A stretch of DNA of 64,000 nt, from assembly GCA_934541105.1 (NCBI GenBank), contig CAKTDA010000004.1, positions 372,001-436,000 of the forward strand, given 5' to 3'. Below, in pieces: positions 63,648-64,000 of the stretch. Below the pieces are notes generated by a model. The model saw only the letters and a program-made list of their open reading frames with translations. It did not search any database and had not been told where the DNA came from. Each line of letters starts with the position of its first letter. Within the stretch, counting starts at the first letter, position 1. A program made the translations under genes and the position numbers. The stretch comes from an uncultured Luteitalea sp. Its GTDB lineage: Bacteria > Acidobacteriota > Vicinamibacteria > Vicinamibacterales > Vicinamibacteraceae.

Positions 63648-64000
63648 TCATTGGCGTCGCACCTTCGGCGGCAGCGCCGACTTCGGGAACTTCGCCACGA
63701 CGGTGTAGTTGGGATCGACGACGTTGGCCACGCGCGCCTCGCCGGCCTGCGAGAGGACCTGGTACGCCTCGAGCTTGTCGAAGCCGTAGTCGTCCACGAG
63801 CCACTGGATCAACTCGACGTGCGCGATCCGAAATGCGTCCACGAGCGGCCGCACGCTGCCGGCGACCATGATGTGCGTGTCGTCCTCGATGCGCGGCCAC
63901 GCGATCCGTCGCCCCTTGATCACCTCGAACTGCAGCGTGACGTCCATCGTGGTCTCGAGGCCCGAGCCGACGATCTCGCCGTCGCCCTGCAGCGCATGGC
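63648..64000 (-). CDS. Acetamidase/formamidase family protein, C-terminal part (runs off the right edge)
   Basis: The minus strand reads in frame from the window edge to a stop at 63648. HALQGDGEIVGSGLETTMD is the conserved substrate-site region, followed by FEVIKGRRIAWPRIED, RIAHVELIQWLVDDYGFDKLEAYQVLSQAGEARVANVVDPNYTV and a basic end. This matches the C-terminal third of acetamidase/formamidase enzymes that hydrolyse short amides. The true start lies outside; ATG 63947 is internal. Confidence 0.9.
   Translation of the reverse strand, partial: HALQGDGEIVGSGLETTMDVTLQFEVIKGRRIAWPRIEDDTHIMVAGSVRPLVDAFRIAHVELIQWLVDDYGFDKLEAYQVLSQAGEARVANVVDPNYTVVAKFPKSALPPKVRRQ

Overview
This window reads as a very GC-rich bacterial chromosome segment with no plasmid, phage, IS or CRISPR content. 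Gene style points to Acidobacteriota, probably Vicinamibacteria (relatives of Luteitalea). The indicators are an Oar-like TonB-dependent receptor with a carboxypeptidase-regulatory N-terminus, a secreted SpoIVB-type (S55) peptidase, an ECF sigma factor paired with a TolB/TPR receptor kinase, and a GMC oxidoreductase with a Tat-bearing subunit 3. The taxonomy is inference from gene families, not from a marker search.

Layout. 1-314: 5' end of aroC (chorismate synthase, minus). 492-4104: GAFTGA-type AAA+ regulator, then an ECF sigma/anti-sigma pair. 4158-8283 (minus): S55 peptidase and a secreted beta-propeller protein. 8515-19600: aromatic amino acid supraoperon (aroDE-trpE-trpG-trpD-trpC-trpF-trpB-trpA-aroQ-aroF-tyrA), most genes overlapping by 1-4 nt. 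Its leader encodes a 37-codon peptide with Tyr-Trp-Trp-Trp, followed by mutually exclusive antiterminator and terminator hairpins; this is the best regulatory find. 19641-23496: two CoA-transferase subunits, a PKD-like secreted protein (minus), leucyl aminopeptidase and a small membrane protein. 23517-29639 (minus): RNase J, FtsK and AMIN-amidase. 29948-35199 (minus): ksgA, receptor kinase with its ECF sigma factor, a zincin and nth. 35261-41264: TonB-dependent receptor and a divergent GMC oxidoreductase/subunit 3 pair. 41261-43438 (minus): ImuB-like Y-family protein and lexA-DUF3467. 43577-50003: secreted protein, recG, rsmD, coaD, aminotransferase, glcD-like oxidase. 50039-53263: GT39 glycosyltransferase and divergent rho. 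53314-58038 (minus): lipoprotein isoaspartyl methyltransferase and the hspR-cbpA-clpB chaperone operon. 58168-62422: TerC, an ATP-grasp/bacilliredoxin fusion, ferrochelatase (minus) and surE. 62413-64000: a small ORF, tRNA-Pro(CGG), a PEP-mutase family enzyme and the C-terminus of an acetamidase/formamidase.

How the genes work together. The supraoperon covers DAHP synthase, dehydroquinate dehydratase, shikimate dehydrogenase, chorismate mutase, prephenate dehydrogenase and all the trp enzymes, so one attenuator can set flux to all three aromatic amino acids. Heat-shock genes sit under their own HspR-like repressor behind a palindromic divergent promoter. Several genes lack a Shine-Dalgarno sequence and instead have a -10-like hexamer 6-11 nt before the start codon, suggesting frequent leaderless transcripts. 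Two enzyme fusions (TyrA-GNAT and ATP-grasp-bacilliredoxin), an extracytoplasmic lipoprotein PIMT and a catalytically altered ImuB-like protein are the other unusual points.
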